Shown piece by piece: positions 8,544 through 17,831 of a stretch of 64,000 nt of DNA. The DNA lies in the NCBI RefSeq assembly GCF_000092425.1, contig NC_014221.1:2361001-2425000 (forward strand). The letters are read 5' to 3'. The notes under the pieces are model-generated. The model made no database searches, was not told the origin of the DNA, and saw only the letters and a program-made list of their open reading frames with translations. The translations under genes were made by a program, and so were the position numbers. The stretch is from Truepera radiovictrix DSM 17093 (GTDB lineage Bacteria; Deinococcota; Deinococci; Deinococcales; Trueperaceae). Position 1 is the stretch's first letter, and every line of letters starts with the position of its first letter.

Positions 8544-9977
8544 ATGGCAACCGAATTCAAACTGCCTGAAGTAGGGGAAGGAATCACCTCGGGAACCGTC
8601 GTCGGGGTGCTCGTCTCGGTCGGTGACACCATCGCCAAAGACCAAGCGGTGCTAGAGCTCGAGACCGACAAAGCGGTCGTCGAGGTGCCGTCGTCGGTCT
8701 CGGGGGTGGTTCAGGAGATTTTGGTTAAAGAGAACGAAGAGGCCTCGGTCGGTCAGGTCGTGCTGATCGTCGGCGAGGGTGAGAGCGAGGGCGCAGGGGC
8801 CGAAAAGGGCGCTGCCGACGCCCAAGCGCAAGACACCCAAACGCAGGAAACCCAGGCCCCGAGCGAGGAGGGCCGCCCCTCGGCGGGCGCCGCCGACGCG
8901 GCGGCCGAAGAGGACGTCGCGCAGGAGGTCGCCGAAGAGCGCGCCGAGGGGGACGCCGAGGCCAAAGCCGCGGGGATCGACGCTGCTGCCAAAGCCGCGG
9001 ACGCCGAAGGGGCGCAGCGGGCCCCCGACGCCTACGACACCCCCCTCGAGGAGAAAGAACCCCTCCCCGCCGCCCCGTCGGTACGCCGCCTAGCTAGGGA
9101 GCTCGGCGTCAACCTGCGCGACGTCAAGGGTTCTGGCATCTTGGGGCGCATCTCCGCCGAGGACGTGCGGCGCGTCGCCGCCGGGGGGGCGCAACCGAGC
9201 GCACAACCCGCCTCACCACCCGCCGCACCGGCGCCCGCCGCGCAGCCGCTACCCGACTTTAGCAAGTACGGCTCCGTACGCCGCGAGCCGATGTCGGGGA
9301 TTCGCAAGGCGACGGTGCGCTCGATGACCAACGCGTGGTCGAGCGTACCGATGGTCACGCACTTCGACAAGGCCGACACGGCCGCCTTTGAGGCGTTTCG
9401 CCAACGCTACAAGGCCCGCGCCGAGGCCGCCGGCGCCAAGCTCACCCCGACCGCCGTCCTGCTCAAGATGGCCGCGTTAGCGCTCAAGAAGTTTCCGAAG
9501 TTCAACGCCTCCTTGGACCTCGCAACGAACGAGGTCGTCTACAAGGACTACCTCAACGTCGGCGTCGCGGTCGACACCGAATATGGCCTCCTGGTGCCCG
9601 TCATTCGCGACGTGGACAAAAAGGGCGTGGTTCAGCTCGCCAAAGAGCTGGGCGAGATCGCCGAAAAAGCGCGCGCCCGCAAGCTCGGCCCCGAGGACAT
9701 GCAGGGGGGCAACTTCAGCATCTCGAACCTGGGCGGCATCGGTGGGACGGGCTTTACACCCATCGTCAACCCGCCGGAGGTCGCCATCTTGGGCGTCGCC
9801 CGGGGCACGGTCGAACCCGTTTGGGACGCTGAGGCTGGCGAGTTCAAACCGCGCACCATGATGCCCCTGTCGCTTTCGTACGATCACCGGCTCATCGACG
9901 GCGCCGACGCCGCTAGATTCTTGCGCTTCCTCTGCGAGACCATCGAGGACCCCTACCTGATGGCGGTTGAGGGCTAA
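8544..9977 (+). CDS. aceF: dihydrolipoamide acetyltransferase, E2 of pyruvate dehydrogenase
   Basis: A 477-residue E2 with one lipoyl domain (residues 1-75, lipoyl lysine in ETDKAVVEVPS), an Ala/Glu-rich linker (about 80-180), a peripheral-subunit-binding domain (SVRRLARELGVNLRDVKGSG, about 175-215), a second Ala/Pro linker and the catalytic domain. The active site shows as DHRLIDGADAARF near the C-terminus. The ATG at 8544 follows GAAAGGAAG. It works with AceE upstream, and a strong terminator closes the pair. Confidence 0.94.
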   Translation: MATEFKLPEVGEGITSGTVVGVLVSVGDTIAKDQAVLELETDKAVVEVPSSVSGVVQEILVKENEEASVGQVVLIVGEGESEGAGAEKGAADAQAQDTQTQETQAPSEEGRPSAGAADAAAEEDVAQEVAEERAEGDAEAKAAGIDAAAKAADAEGAQRAPDAYDTPLEEKEPLPAAPSVRRLARELGVNLRDVKGSGILGRISAEDVRRVAAGGAQPSAQPASPPAAPAPAAQPLPDFSKYGSVRREPMSGIRKATVRSMTNAWSSVPMVTHFDKADTAAFEAFRQRYKARAEAAGAKLTPTAVLLKMAALALKKFPKFNASLDLATNEVVYKDYLNVGVAVDTEYGLLVPVIRDVDKKGVVQLAKELGEIAEKARARKLGPEDMQGGNFSISNLGGIGGTGFTPIVNPPEVAILGVARGTVEPVWDAEAGEFKPRTMMPLSLSYDHRLIDGADAARFLRFLCETIEDPYLMAVEG

Positions 9978-9996
9978 GGGCTCGTTACAACGAGAG

Positions 9997-10025
9997 AACC
10001 GCTCCCTTGTGAGGGAGCGGTTTTG
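9997..10025 (+). terminator. rho-independent terminator after aceF
   Basis: AACCGCTCCC (9997-10006) pairs with GGGAGCGGTT (10013-10022) over a 6-base loop and runs into TTTTG. Confidence 0.88.
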
Positions 10026-10050
10026 CTTGTGGTGCTTCCTGAGCGGCCCG

Positions 10051-10299
10051 CTACAGCTCCCCCTCATTCTGACGGCGCGCCGTCTCCATCTCGTAATCGT
10101 CGCGGATGATGCCGATCTGCTCGGCGACCTCACTCAGGCTCGAGACGCACCCGTTAAAGGTCTCCTGCATCCCGGGGTCGGTGGTTTCGGTCTCTAGCTG
10201 CACCCGCGCGACCTTCTCGAGGGCGCTCGTTAACGTGTTATGGATGTCCTCTAGCTCGCGCAGCACCCGCTGGCGATCCTCAAGGGTCTGCTCAGCCAT
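10051..10299 (-). CDS. small coiled-coil protein of unknown function
   Basis: An 82-residue acidic protein beginning MAEQTLEDRQRVLRELEDIH and ending in a Glu/Arg-rich tail. It looks wholly helical with heptad-like spacing (EDIHNTLTSALEKVARVQLE). I do not recognise a family. The frame is open further upstream, but the ATG at 10299 has AGAGGAGG seven bases before it, which decides the start. It has one cysteine, no signal peptide and no membrane segment. It is convergent with aceF. Confidence 0.7.
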   Translation of the reverse strand: MAEQTLEDRQRVLRELEDIHNTLTSALEKVARVQLETETTDPGMQETFNGCVSSLSEVAEQIGIIRDDYEMETARRQNEGEL

Positions 10300-10397
10300 G
10301 TGGCCTCCTCTCAGAGCGCGCAGCTTAGCACGGCAGCTGGCCCCCGTTAAGTGGCCCACACGATACTTCGCCCCCAAACCCACCGGCGACCGAGCGC

Positions 10398-10768
10398 TCA
10401 GCCGAACACGCCCCGGTAGATCTGCGGCAAGCTGAGCGCGCCCCCCAGACACGGCAGCGGGATGTCGCCGTCGCCGGTCAGGTCCTCTTGCAGCCAGCGC
10501 CCATCGGCTTGTTTGGCGATGTGCCGCACCGCCAAGCGCTCGCTGTCTACGGTCAGGTAGGTCTGGACGTCGGTAGGCTCTTATAGGCGGTCAGCTTCTC
10601 GCGCAGGTCGGTTACCAGGTCGGTCATTCTGGTGCTCGGGGAGAGCACCTCGACCAGGATGCACGGCTCGGTCTCGTAACCACCAACGCACTCATGGCGG
10701 ACGTCGCCCTCGCGTTCGCGCGCCAGGTACTCCTCGAGCGACAACGCAGCCTCAGCGAGCTTAAACAT
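10398..10768 (-). pseudogene. Uma2-family (DUF820) nuclease-fold gene, decayed
   Basis: The first part (from 10768) reads LSLEEYLAREREGDVRHECV, the usual Uma2 N-terminus. It then jumps to ETEPCILVEVLSPSTRMTD and LREKLTAYKSLP, so about 70 central residues including part of the nuclease core are missing. At that point the frame breaks. Reading one frame over, the protein continues as VQTYLTVDSERLAVRHIAKQ and ends GALSLPQIYRGVFG before a stop at 10398-10400. An internal deletion plus a frameshift makes this a pseudogene. Confidence 0.78.
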
Positions 10769-10796
10769 AGGGACGGTCTAGGGCATCGGCACGCCC

Positions 10797-11591
10797 CTAG
10801 TTCACCACCTTGAGCCACCCCCCATCGACGTAGTACGACGACCCGACGCAGTACGAGGCCTTGGGCGAGCACAAAAAGACGAAGAAGTGCGCCAACTCCT
10901 CGGGTGAGGCGAAGCGGCCGATGGGGGTGTTTTCCTTGGCGACCTCCTCTAGGTACGCCTCCCAGCTCACGCCCTGGTCACGGGTCAGGAGCCGCGCCGT
11001 CTTCTCCCAGTCGGGGGTCTGGATGAGGCCGGGGTTGACCGTGTTGACGCGGATGTTGTCGCCGATAAGCTCATTGGCGAGGCATTTGGAGAACATCGCC
11101 AGGGCGGCCTTTGAAACGTTGTAGATGGGTTCGTACCCGAGCGGCTGGGTCGCGCAGATCGAGGCGTTGTTGAGGATCACCCCGCCGCCGCGCGCGCGCA
11201 TTCTGGGCACGAGCGCGCGAGCGAGCCTCACCGCCGCCATCAGGTGCAGCTCGAGGTAGTAGTGCCACTTTTCGTCCGGCGCCTCCATGATGGTCTCCTC
11301 GCTGCCCGTGCCGGCGTTGTTGATGAGGATGTCGGCGCCGCCAAAGGTGTCGCTCACGGCCGCGGCGAAGCGCGCGACGTCCGCCGCGCGGCTCACGTCG
11401 GCGGCGACGCCGAGGGTGCGCACCCCGTAGTCGCGAGCGATCTCCTCCGCTCTCGCCACGACGCGCGCCTCGTCGCGCGCGCAGAGCGCGACGTGTACCC
11501 CCTCGGCCGCCAACCCCCTCGCCACGGCCAAGCCGATACCGACGCTTCCCCCCGTGATGACGGCCACTTTGCCCTTCAGCTCCAAGTCCAT
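10797..11591 (-). CDS. SDR-family oxidoreductase
   Basis: A 264-residue short-chain dehydrogenase. The cofactor motif is TGGSVGIG near residue 13, NNAGTGSEE follows at about 90, and the catalytic residues are in YNVSKAAL around 160. The C-terminus SYYVDGGWLKVVN is typical. The frame can begin at GTG 11597, but ATG 11591 is better placed after GAGG, so I use that. The central insert (ARLLTRDQGVSWEAYLEEVAKENTPIGRFASPEELA) resembles SDRs of 3-ketoacyl reductase type. The substrate is unknown. It is divergent from crtI. Confidence 0.82.
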   Translation of the reverse strand: MDLELKGKVAVITGGSVGIGLAVARGLAAEGVHVALCARDEARVVARAEEIARDYGVRTLGVAADVSRAADVARFAAAVSDTFGGADILINNAGTGSEETIMEAPDEKWHYYLELHLMAAVRLARALVPRMRARGGGVILNNASICATQPLGYEPIYNVSKAALAMFSKCLANELIGDNIRVNTVNPGLIQTPDWEKTARLLTRDQGVSWEAYLEEVAKENTPIGRFASPEELAHFFVFLCSPKASYCVGSSYYVDGGWLKVVN

Positions 11592-11749
11592 ACGCACCTC
11601 ACACGAACGCGCTTCGCTGTAACGGCTTTGTCACCCAACGCTCTTTACCTAACAGCTCTGCAAATGGCTTTACACTCGATTGTCGCACGTCCGCTCGAAA
11701 ACCGTTTCAACTGTGCCTCTACCGCTCTCTTTGACGCCCGCGCCCACCC

Positions 11750-11755
11750 TATAGT
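11750..11755 (+). promoter_or_regulatory. -10 box of a leaderless promoter for crtI
   Basis: TATAGT ends six bases before the GTG start at 11762. No good -35 box stands at normal spacing. Transcription would begin at or next to the start codon. Confidence 0.5.
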
Positions 11756-11761
11756 GAGGGG

Positions 11762-13270
11762 GTGAAAAAGCGCATTATCGTTATCGGCAGCGGCTTTGGC
11801 GCGCTCGGGGCGGCGGCGCGCCTTTTGGCGGCGGGCCACGACGTCGTGATGTTTGAAAAGCGCGACAAGTTGGGTGGGCGGGCGTACGTCTACGAGCTGG
11901 ACGGCTTTAAGTTCGACGGCGGCCCGACCATCGTCACCGCCCCCTTTATGTTCGACGATATCTTCGCGGCCGCCGGACGGCGGCGCGAGGACTATTTTGA
12001 GCTCGTCAAGTGCGACCCCTTCTACCGCATCTTCGACCACCAGGGCCGCCCATTTGACTACAACGACGACGAGATGTTTATCCTGCGCGAGATTCACGAG
12101 CGCAACCCCGCCGACAAGGAGGGGTACCTGCGCTTTATCCGCGCGACCAAGGCGATCTTTCAAAAGGGCTTTGTTGAGCTCGCCGACAAACCCTTTTTGA
12201 GCGTCTGGGACATGATCAAAGTCGCGCCCGACCTCATTCGGCTGCAGTCGTACAAGAGCGTCTACCAGTACGCCTCGAGCTTTGTCGAAGACGAGTTTTT
12301 GCGCCGCGTGTTCTCGTTTCACCCGCTCCTCGTCGGCGGCAACCCCTTCGACACGACGTCGATTTACGCGATGATCCACTACCTGGAGCGCGAGTGGGGG
12401 GTGTGGTACGCCATGGGCGGCACCGGCGCCATCGTCGAGGGGCTCAGGCGGCTCATCCTCGAGCTCGGCGGCGAGATTCACCTGAACACCGAGGTCGAGC
12501 AGATCCTGGTCGACACCCGCGGGGAGAAGGGCGCGGGCAAAGGCGAGCGGCGCGTCAAGGGGGTCCGCCTCCCGGACGGCACCGTTCACCTTGCCGACGC
12601 GGTCGTCTCCAACGCCGACGTCGCCTACACCTACCGCGAGATGATCCCCGAACGCTACCGCCGCAAGTACACGAACAAAAAGATCGATTCGATGCGCTAC
12701 GCCATGTCGCTTTTTGTCATCTACTTCGGCACCAAACGGCGCTACCTCGACACCCCCCTAAAGCACCACAACATCATCCTCGGCGAGCGCTACAAAGAGC
12801 TTTTAGAGGACATTTTCCGGAACAAGGTCGTCGCCGAGGACTTTTCGCTCTACCTGCACATGCCGACCTATACCGACCCCAGCATGGCCCCTCCCGGCTG
12901 CGAGTCGTTTTACGTCCTCTCCCCCGTACCGCACCTAGGCTCCGGCACCGACTGGCGCACGGCGGCCAAACCCTACCGCGACGCCATCATGCGCTTTTTA
13001 GAGGACCATTACCTGCCGGGCTTGCAGGACAACCTCGTCGTCGAGCACTACATCGACCCCTTGCACTTTAAAGAGGTGCTCAACTCGCACCTGGGCTCGG
13101 CTTTCAGCGTCGAACCCATCTTGACGCAGTCGGCTTGGTTCCGGCCGCACAACCGCTCCGAGGACTTCGCCAACCTCTACTTCGTGGGGGCGGGGACGCA
13201 CCCGGGGGCGGGGCTGCCGGGGGTGCTGTCGAGCGCCAAAATCGTCGAGAACCTTATCGGTGCGGCGTAG
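11762..13270 (+). CDS. crtI: phytoene desaturase-type FAD oxidoreductase
   Basis: A 502-residue flavoprotein of the CrtI family, which introduces double bases into phytoene to give coloured carotenoids. The FAD motif is at the N-terminus ([20 protein letters not shown]), followed by [11 protein letters not shown] and [17 protein letters not shown]. The C-terminal CrtI signature reads [20 protein letters not shown]. Length is normal for the family. The GTG start follows a -10 box by six bases and has no Shine-Dalgarno. No crtB is nearby, so the carotenoid pathway is dispersed. A related carotenoid-modifying role such as CrtO- or CrtNb-like oxidation is possible. Confidence 0.85.
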   Translation: MKKRIIVIGSGFGALGAAARLLAAGHDVVMFEKRDKLGGRAYVYELDGFKFDGGPTIVTAPFMFDDIFAAAGRRREDYFELVKCDPFYRIFDHQGRPFDYNDDEMFILREIHERNPADKEGYLRFIRATKAIFQKGFVELADKPFLSVWDMIKVAPDLIRLQSYKSVYQYASSFVEDEFLRRVFSFHPLLVGGNPFDTTSIYAMIHYLEREWGVWYAMGGTGAIVEGLRRLILELGGEIHLNTEVEQILVDTRGEKGAGKGERRVKGVRLPDGTVHLADAVVSNADVAYTYREMIPERYRRKYTNKKIDSMRYAMSLFVIYFGTKRRYLDTPLKHHNIILGERYKELLEDIFRNKVVAEDFSLYLHMPTYTDPSMAPPGCESFYVLSPVPHLGSGTDWRTAAKPYRDAIMRFLEDHYLPGLQDNLVVEHYIDPLHFKEVLNSHLGSAFSVEPILTQSAWFRPHNRSEDFANLYFVGAGTHPGAGLPGVLSSAKIVENLIGAA

Positions 13271-13472
13271 GCGCGACCTTGAGAGTGTAGACCGGAGAAC
13301 GAAGGCGCCGGGCGCGCGCGCGTAAGCTTAGGCGCTCAGCGGCTCGCTGGGCGCGCTTCTCTGCGGGTTGCCGTGAGCCAGCGAGCCGACTGCCGTGGAG
13401 CGTCACCGCGCGCTCGGCTGGGGGGTTGATGATGCACAGGTTACCGGTTGACCACCGACGGGGGGGGCGCGC

Positions 13473-14636
13473 GTGAAGTACCCCCGCGTCCTCGCCCTTA
13501 TCCTCGCCGGCGGCAAGGGCAGCCGCCTGGGCGCCCTGACCGAGCGGCGCGCCAAACCGGCGCTGCCCTTCGCGGGCACCTATCACCTTATCGACATCCC
13601 CTTGAGCAACCTCCTCCATAGCGGTTTGCCCCACGTCTGGGTGGTGCAGCAGTACCTGCCAAACTCGCTCAACGACCACCTCGCGAACGGGCGGCCCTGG
13701 GACCTCGACCGCACCCACGGCGGGCTGCGGGTGCTCCCCCCCTATCAGGGTGCCGAGGGGGAGGGGTTCGCCGAGGGCAACGCCGACGCCCTCTACCGGC
13801 AGCGGAAGCTCATCCGCGAGTTCGCGCCCGACCTGGTGCTCGTGTTGAGCGCCGATCACCTCTACACGCTCGACTACCGCGACGTTCTAGAGCGGCACCT
13901 GGCGGGGGACGCGGCGCTCACCATGGTGACGACGAAGGTCAACAAGCGCGAGGCGTCACGCTTCGGGGTCGTGGAAACGGACGGCGAGCGCGTCACGGGT
14001 TTTGCCTACAAACCGGAGGAGCCAGCAACGGACACCGTAACGGCGGAGGTGTTCCTCTACACGACCGAGGCGCTTTTGGGGACGCTCGAGGCGCTCGCCG
14101 AGGAGGGTGAAACGCTCTCCGACTACGGCGACAGCCTCATCCCCCGGCTCGTAGAACGGGAGACCGTCCTGGCCCACCCCCTCCCGGGCTACTGGCGTGA
14201 CGTCGGCACGGTTCAGAGCTACTGGGAGGGGCACATGGACCTCTTGGCGGGCAAGGGCCTCGACTTCGACGATCCGGCCTGGCCCATCCTGAGTGACAGC
14301 CCGCAGCGGCTCCCGGCGCGCATCGAGCGGGGCGCGGAGCTTGACAGCAGCCTCGTCTCCCCCGGCGCGCGCGTCGCGGGGCGGGTGGTCCGCAGCGTCG
14401 TCGGCGAGGGGGCAGTCGTCGAAGCGGGGGCGAGCGTGGTGGACTCGGTGCTGTTGGAGGGGGTGCAGGTCGGCCCGGAGGCGAGCCTCACCCGAACGGT
14501 CGCGGACCTCGGCGCGCGCTTCGGGAAGGGGGCGCAGGTCGGCGGGGAGGGCGAGCTCACCGTCGTCGGGATGAACGCGCGCGTCCGCGGCGGCCGCAAG
14601 GTGGAAGCGGGCGCGGAGGTGCCGCCGACGGACTGA
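13473..14636 (+). CDS. glgC: glucose-1-phosphate adenylyltransferase-type nucleotidyltransferase
   Basis: A 387-residue enzyme that makes ADP-glucose for glycogen synthesis. The nucleotidyl-transfer motif is LAGGKGSRLGALTERRAKPALPFAG, then DIPLSNLLHSG and VLVLSADHLYTLDY. The last 110 residues form a left-handed beta-helix with repeated V/A-G steps (ARVAGRVVRSVVGEGAVVEAG). The start is GTG at 13473 after a run of G. No other glycogen genes adjoin it, so the symbol rests on sequence alone. A related sugar-nucleotide transferase is less likely. Confidence 0.85.
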   Translation: MKYPRVLALILAGGKGSRLGALTERRAKPALPFAGTYHLIDIPLSNLLHSGLPHVWVVQQYLPNSLNDHLANGRPWDLDRTHGGLRVLPPYQGAEGEGFAEGNADALYRQRKLIREFAPDLVLVLSADHLYTLDYRDVLERHLAGDAALTMVTTKVNKREASRFGVVETDGERVTGFAYKPEEPATDTVTAEVFLYTTEALLGTLEALAEEGETLSDYGDSLIPRLVERETVLAHPLPGYWRDVGTVQSYWEGHMDLLAGKGLDFDDPAWPILSDSPQRLPARIERGAELDSSLVSPGARVAGRVVRSVVGEGAVVEAGASVVDSVLLEGVQVGPEASLTRTVADLGARFGKGAQVGGEGELTVVGMNARVRGGRKVEAGAEVPPTD

Positions 14637-14690
14637 CGAGGGAGCCGGGGCTACGGCGACGACAAGCCACGAGCCACAGGCCCCCAGCTC

Positions 14691-15830
14691 CTAAAGCCCC
14701 CGCATGGTAAACACCCTGGCGAAGGTCGCGCGCAAGGGGGTGTGCAGGATGGTCCACGCGAGCGCGTTGCGCAGGCCGTCTAAGGGGGTAGCGCGCCCCA
14801 TGAGGGTGTTGAAGGTCGCGCGCCAGGTCGCGAGGCGGGCAGCGCGGCGGTGCAGGTGGTCGTAGCGCGCGAGCCCCGCCGCGTCCCCCCTCAGAGCCTC
14901 TTGGAGCGCCTCGGCGAGCGTCCAGGCGCCGAGCCATCCCAGGTTCATCCCCTGACCGCCGATGGGGCTCAGGACGTGCGCCGCGTCGCCGACGAGACAC
15001 ACGCGCCCCTTGACAAAGCGCGCCGCCGTAAAGCGCTGCACCCCGAAAGCGGAGAGCATGGTGTTGGTGTGCGCCTCCGCCCGCTCGCTGACCCGCTCCC
15101 AGACGAGGCGCTCTAACAGCTCCGGGGAGGCGCCCTTAAGGAGCGTGGGCGTTTTGACGACCCAACGCCTGACGCCGCCGGGTAGCGGAAAGGACTCGAC
15201 GAGCCCGGCGCGCGTAAAGTAGAGCGCCGCGTCCGTACCCAAGCGGGTCGTGTCGTGGGTGTCGCCCATCAGGTAGGTGTCGGGGTAGGGCCCGCCGCGA
15301 AACGGAACCCCGAGAAGGCGCCGCACGAGGCTCCTCTTGCCGTCGGCGGCCACCACGAAGGCGGCGCGGAGGGTTTTGGGGTCGCCCCGCTCGAGCCCCC
15401 GCAGCGCGACCCCGCGCGCGCCTTGCGTTAGACCCGTGACCTCGAAGCCGCACCGGAGCGCACCGGGGGCGAGCGCCTGGAGGCGCGCGCGTAAAAGCGC
15501 TTCGGTGCGCGTCTGCGGCAGGGTCAGGACGAAGGGGTAAGGGGGCGCGCAGGTCGCAAACTCGAGCGTCCCCAACACCCGCCCCCCCACGAAGAGGTGC
15601 CCCCGCGCGACGCGCACCCCCTCGCGCACGAACGCCTGGGCGAGCCCCAGAAGCTCCAAGCGCTCGAGCGAGGGCGGGTGCACGCCGATGGCGCGCGAGT
15701 GGTCGGTGGGCGCCGTGGTGCGCTCGAGGACCTGGCAGGCGATCCCCAAGCGCGCGAGGCAGAGGGCCATAAAGAGGCCGACCGGCCCACCCCCGACGAT
15801 GAGCACCTCGGCGTCAAGCTTAGAGGCCAT
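14691..15830 (-). CDS. FAD-dependent monooxygenase of the polyketide cluster
   Basis: A 379-residue aromatic hydroxylase of the UbiH/PHBH group, third gene of a set with a type III polyketide synthase and a methyltransferase. The FAD motif IVGGGPVGLFMALCLARLG is at the N-terminus, and the second flavin motif GDAAHVLSPIGGQGMNLG is near residue 270. It likely oxidises a resorcinol or pyrone ring to a quinone or extra hydroxyl, as SrsC does in the Streptomyces srs operon. It overlaps the methyltransferase stop by 11 bases. Confidence 0.85.
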   Translation of the reverse strand: MASKLDAEVLIVGGGPVGLFMALCLARLGIACQVLERTTAPTDHSRAIGVHPPSLERLELLGLAQAFVREGVRVARGHLFVGGRVLGTLEFATCAPPYPFVLTLPQTRTEALLRARLQALAPGALRCGFEVTGLTQGARGVALRGLERGDPKTLRAAFVVAADGKRSLVRRLLGVPFRGGPYPDTYLMGDTHDTTRLGTDAALYFTRAGLVESFPLPGGVRRWVVKTPTLLKGASPELLERLVWERVSERAEAHTNTMLSAFGVQRFTAARFVKGRVCLVGDAAHVLSPIGGQGMNLGWLGAWTLAEALQEALRGDAAGLARYDHLHRRAARLATWRATFNTLMGRATPLDGLRNALAWTILHTPLRATFARVFTMRGL

Positions 15831-16509
15831 AGCTTAGCAGCAGGCGGTACGGGTAGGGGCGGAGGACCCGCCACGGCGCCGGCACGAGCGCCTCGAGCTC
15901 CTCGGGGGTAAACGCCCGCCGCACCGACGTGAGCCCGTCGGGGGTGATGTACGAGCCGCGAAAAAAGGGGGCCGTGAGCGCGGCGAAACCCAGGTAGGCC
16001 ACGTCGGCGCGGGCGATGTCGTTGTGCAGCGCCACCTCACCGAGCGCGACGCTGTCGGCGCAGAGCCCGCGCAGCTCAGCGTCGGAGAGGTGGTGCAGCA
16101 GGTGGTTGGAGATGACGACGTCGAAGCGCTCGCCGCGCGCGACGAGCTCCGACGAGTGCGCCCGCTCGAAGCGCACCCGCGGCGAGGGGGGCAGGGTGCG
16201 GGCGTAGTGGAGCGCCCGCGGGTCGGGGTCGATCGCGGTGACCTCGAGCGTGACGCCGTCGCGTTCAGCCCAACGCACCAGCTGATGTGGGATGTCGCCG
16301 CCGCCAAAACCGATGTCGAGCAGCCGGTAGCGGCCGCCCGGCGAGAGGCGCGGGCGCAACAGGCGGCAGTAGAGCACCCCCCAGCCCGCGAACAGGCGGT
16401 TGACCGCGCCGAAGCGGGCGTAGGTCGCGTGTAGCCGCGCGGGGTCGCAGGCGGGGTCGTCCATCCGCTCACGCAGGTGACGCGCGCGCGTCCGCAGAAA
16501 GAGGGGCAT
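15820..16509 (-). CDS. class I SAM-dependent methyltransferase of the polyketide cluster
   Basis: A 229-residue methyltransferase. The SAM-binding motif is LLDIGFGGGDIPHQL, and the acidic loop is AIDPDPRAL. Post-motif segment FDVVISNHLLHHLSDAEL is typical of class I enzymes. The frame continues upstream into the polyketide synthase gene, but the ATG at 16509 overlaps that gene's stop (TGATG), so I start there. It probably methylates the polyketide ring or a hydroxyl before or after FAD-dependent oxidation. In the srs operon the same position is held by an unrelated isoprenylcysteine-type methyltransferase. Confidence 0.82.
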   Translation of the reverse strand: MPLFLRTRARHLRERMDDPACDPARLHATYARFGAVNRLFAGWGVLYCRLLRPRLSPGGRYRLLDIGFGGGDIPHQLVRWAERDGVTLEVTAIDPDPRALHYARTLPPSPRVRFERAHSSELVARGERFDVVISNHLLHHLSDAELRGLCADSVALGEVALHNDIARADVAYLGFAALTAPFFRGSYITPDGLTSVRRAFTPEELEALVPAPWRVLRPYPYRLLLSYGL

Positions 16510-17639
16510 CAGGCTTTGGTCAAAAGGCCGCTCTCGACGGTGAGCCCCGGCCCGAAAGCCATCGCGCACACCCGCTCGCCCGACTCGGCCCGCGCGGCGA
16601 TCTTTTGCAGCACGAAGAGCACGGTGGCGCTACTCATGTTGCCGTAGTCGCGCAGCACCTCGCGCGACGGCGCGAGCGCCCCCGCGGGTAACGCCAGCCC
16701 CTTTTCGACCTTGTCCAGGATCGCCCGCCCACCCGGGTGCACCCCCCAGTGCTGCACCTCGGCTTGGGAGAGACCCATCGCGCCCAGAAGGGGGGCCACG
16801 GCGCTCGCGATGTTGGCCTCTAAGATGTCGGGGACGTAGCTCGACAAGACGATGTCGAAGCCTTCGTCGCCGACCGACCAGGCCATATCCGCCTCGCCGA
16901 CGGGGGTCAGCGTGGTGGCAAAGGCGCTCAGCTCAAACGCCTCCCCCCCCTGCGGCGCGCGCGCGCTCACCAGAGCGGCCGCCGCCCCGTCGGCGAAGAC
17001 CGAACCCGCCAAGAGGCGGTCGAGGTCGCTCCCGAGCTGCATGTGCAGCGTGCAGAGCTCGGCGCACACCACGAGCACGACGGCCTCGGGGTCGGCCTGG
17101 CAAAAGGCGCGCGCCATTTTTAGGGCGGGAAAAGCCGCGTAACACCCCATAAAACCCAAGTGAAAGCGCTGCACGTGGGGGTGCAAGCAGAGGTCTTTGA
17201 CGAGAAAGTAGTCCGGCCCCGGCGCGAAAAACCCCGTACACGAGACCGTCACGACGTGGGTGATGTCGCGCGCGCCAAGCCCCGGCGTCGCCTCCAAGAC
17301 GCGCTCGGCTGCCGCCTTGAAAAGGGGCCGCGCCGCCGCCGTATAGAGGTCGTTGCGCACCTTTGTCGAGGGCGCTTTGTAGGTGGCGCTGTGGGCGTCG
17401 TAAAACGCGCCGCCGCCCACGGGTTCCCCCGCGGCGCCCGCTGCCGAAAAGACAAAGTCTGGCACGACGGTGTAGCGCGTCTCGATGCCCGACTGGCTGT
17501 AGAGGCGGTGGACGAGCCGCTGCAGCAACCGGTCGTCGCCGAAGTGGCGCTTAAGCACCTCACGGGCACCCTCTTGCGGCACCACGCCCTCCGGTACAGC
17601 CGTGGCGATCCCATGGGCGAAAACGGGGTGTGTGGACAT
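16509..17639 (-). CDS. type III polyketide synthase (chalcone/stilbene synthase fold)
   Basis: A 376-residue homodimeric ketosynthase that extends a starter acyl-CoA with malonyl-CoA and cyclises it. All three catalytic residues are present: Cys134 (VSCTGFFAPGPDY), His301 (WGVHPGG) and Asn334 (YGNMSSA). GFMGCYAAFPALKMA and the C-terminal FGPGLTVESGLL are family marks. The frame runs upstream to 17735, but the ATG at 17639 starts the conserved region and lies five bases after TACACT on this strand. It heads a three-gene operon with a methyltransferase and an FAD monooxygenase, suggesting a phenolic lipid, pyrone or quinone product. Confidence 0.9.
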   Translation of the reverse strand: MSTHPVFAHGIATAVPEGVVPQEGAREVLKRHFGDDRLLQRLVHRLYSQSGIETRYTVVPDFVFSAAGAAGEPVGGGAFYDAHSATYKAPSTKVRNDLYTAAARPLFKAAAERVLEATPGLGARDITHVVTVSCTGFFAPGPDYFLVKDLCLHPHVQRFHLGFMGCYAAFPALKMARAFCQADPEAVVLVVCAELCTLHMQLGSDLDRLLAGSVFADGAAAALVSARAPQGGEAFELSAFATTLTPVGEADMAWSVGDEGFDIVLSSYVPDILEANIASAVAPLLGAMGLSQAEVQHWGVHPGGRAILDKVEKGLALPAGALAPSREVLRDYGNMSSATVLFVLQKIAARAESGERVCAMAFGPGLTVESGLLTKA

Positions 17640-17644
17640 GCCAC

Positions 17645-17650
17645 AGTGTA
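17645..17650 (-). promoter_or_regulatory. -10 box of leaderless promoter for the polyketide operon
   Basis: On the minus strand TACACT ends five bases before the ATG at 17639, with no Shine-Dalgarno between. Confidence 0.5.
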
Positions 17651-17819
17651 AGCGCCAGGGCCGCGCGCCGTAGAGAGCGCGAGTACCATTTGCCGCCTTA
17701 CCCACGAGGCCTACCGGATACTGGGCGTGTGGCAAGGGCTTAACCTATGGTTCGTAGGGGGCGGTCTGCGGGCGACGCTCCCGGAGAACGGCCAGCGAGC
17801 GTCGGCAAGACCTAGACGG

Positions 17820-17825
17820 TACACT
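17820..17825 (+). promoter_or_regulatory. -10 box of leaderless promoter for mtnN
   Basis: TACACT ends six bases before the ATG at 17832. It is the same hexamer as the divergent polyketide promoter 170 bases away. Confidence 0.5.
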
Positions 17826-17831
17826 GCCCTT

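Noticed and set aside
11731-11755. TTGACG plus TATAGT as a standard promoter for crtI
   Set aside because: The spacing is only 13 bases, so the -35 is not usable; the -10 box alone is kept.
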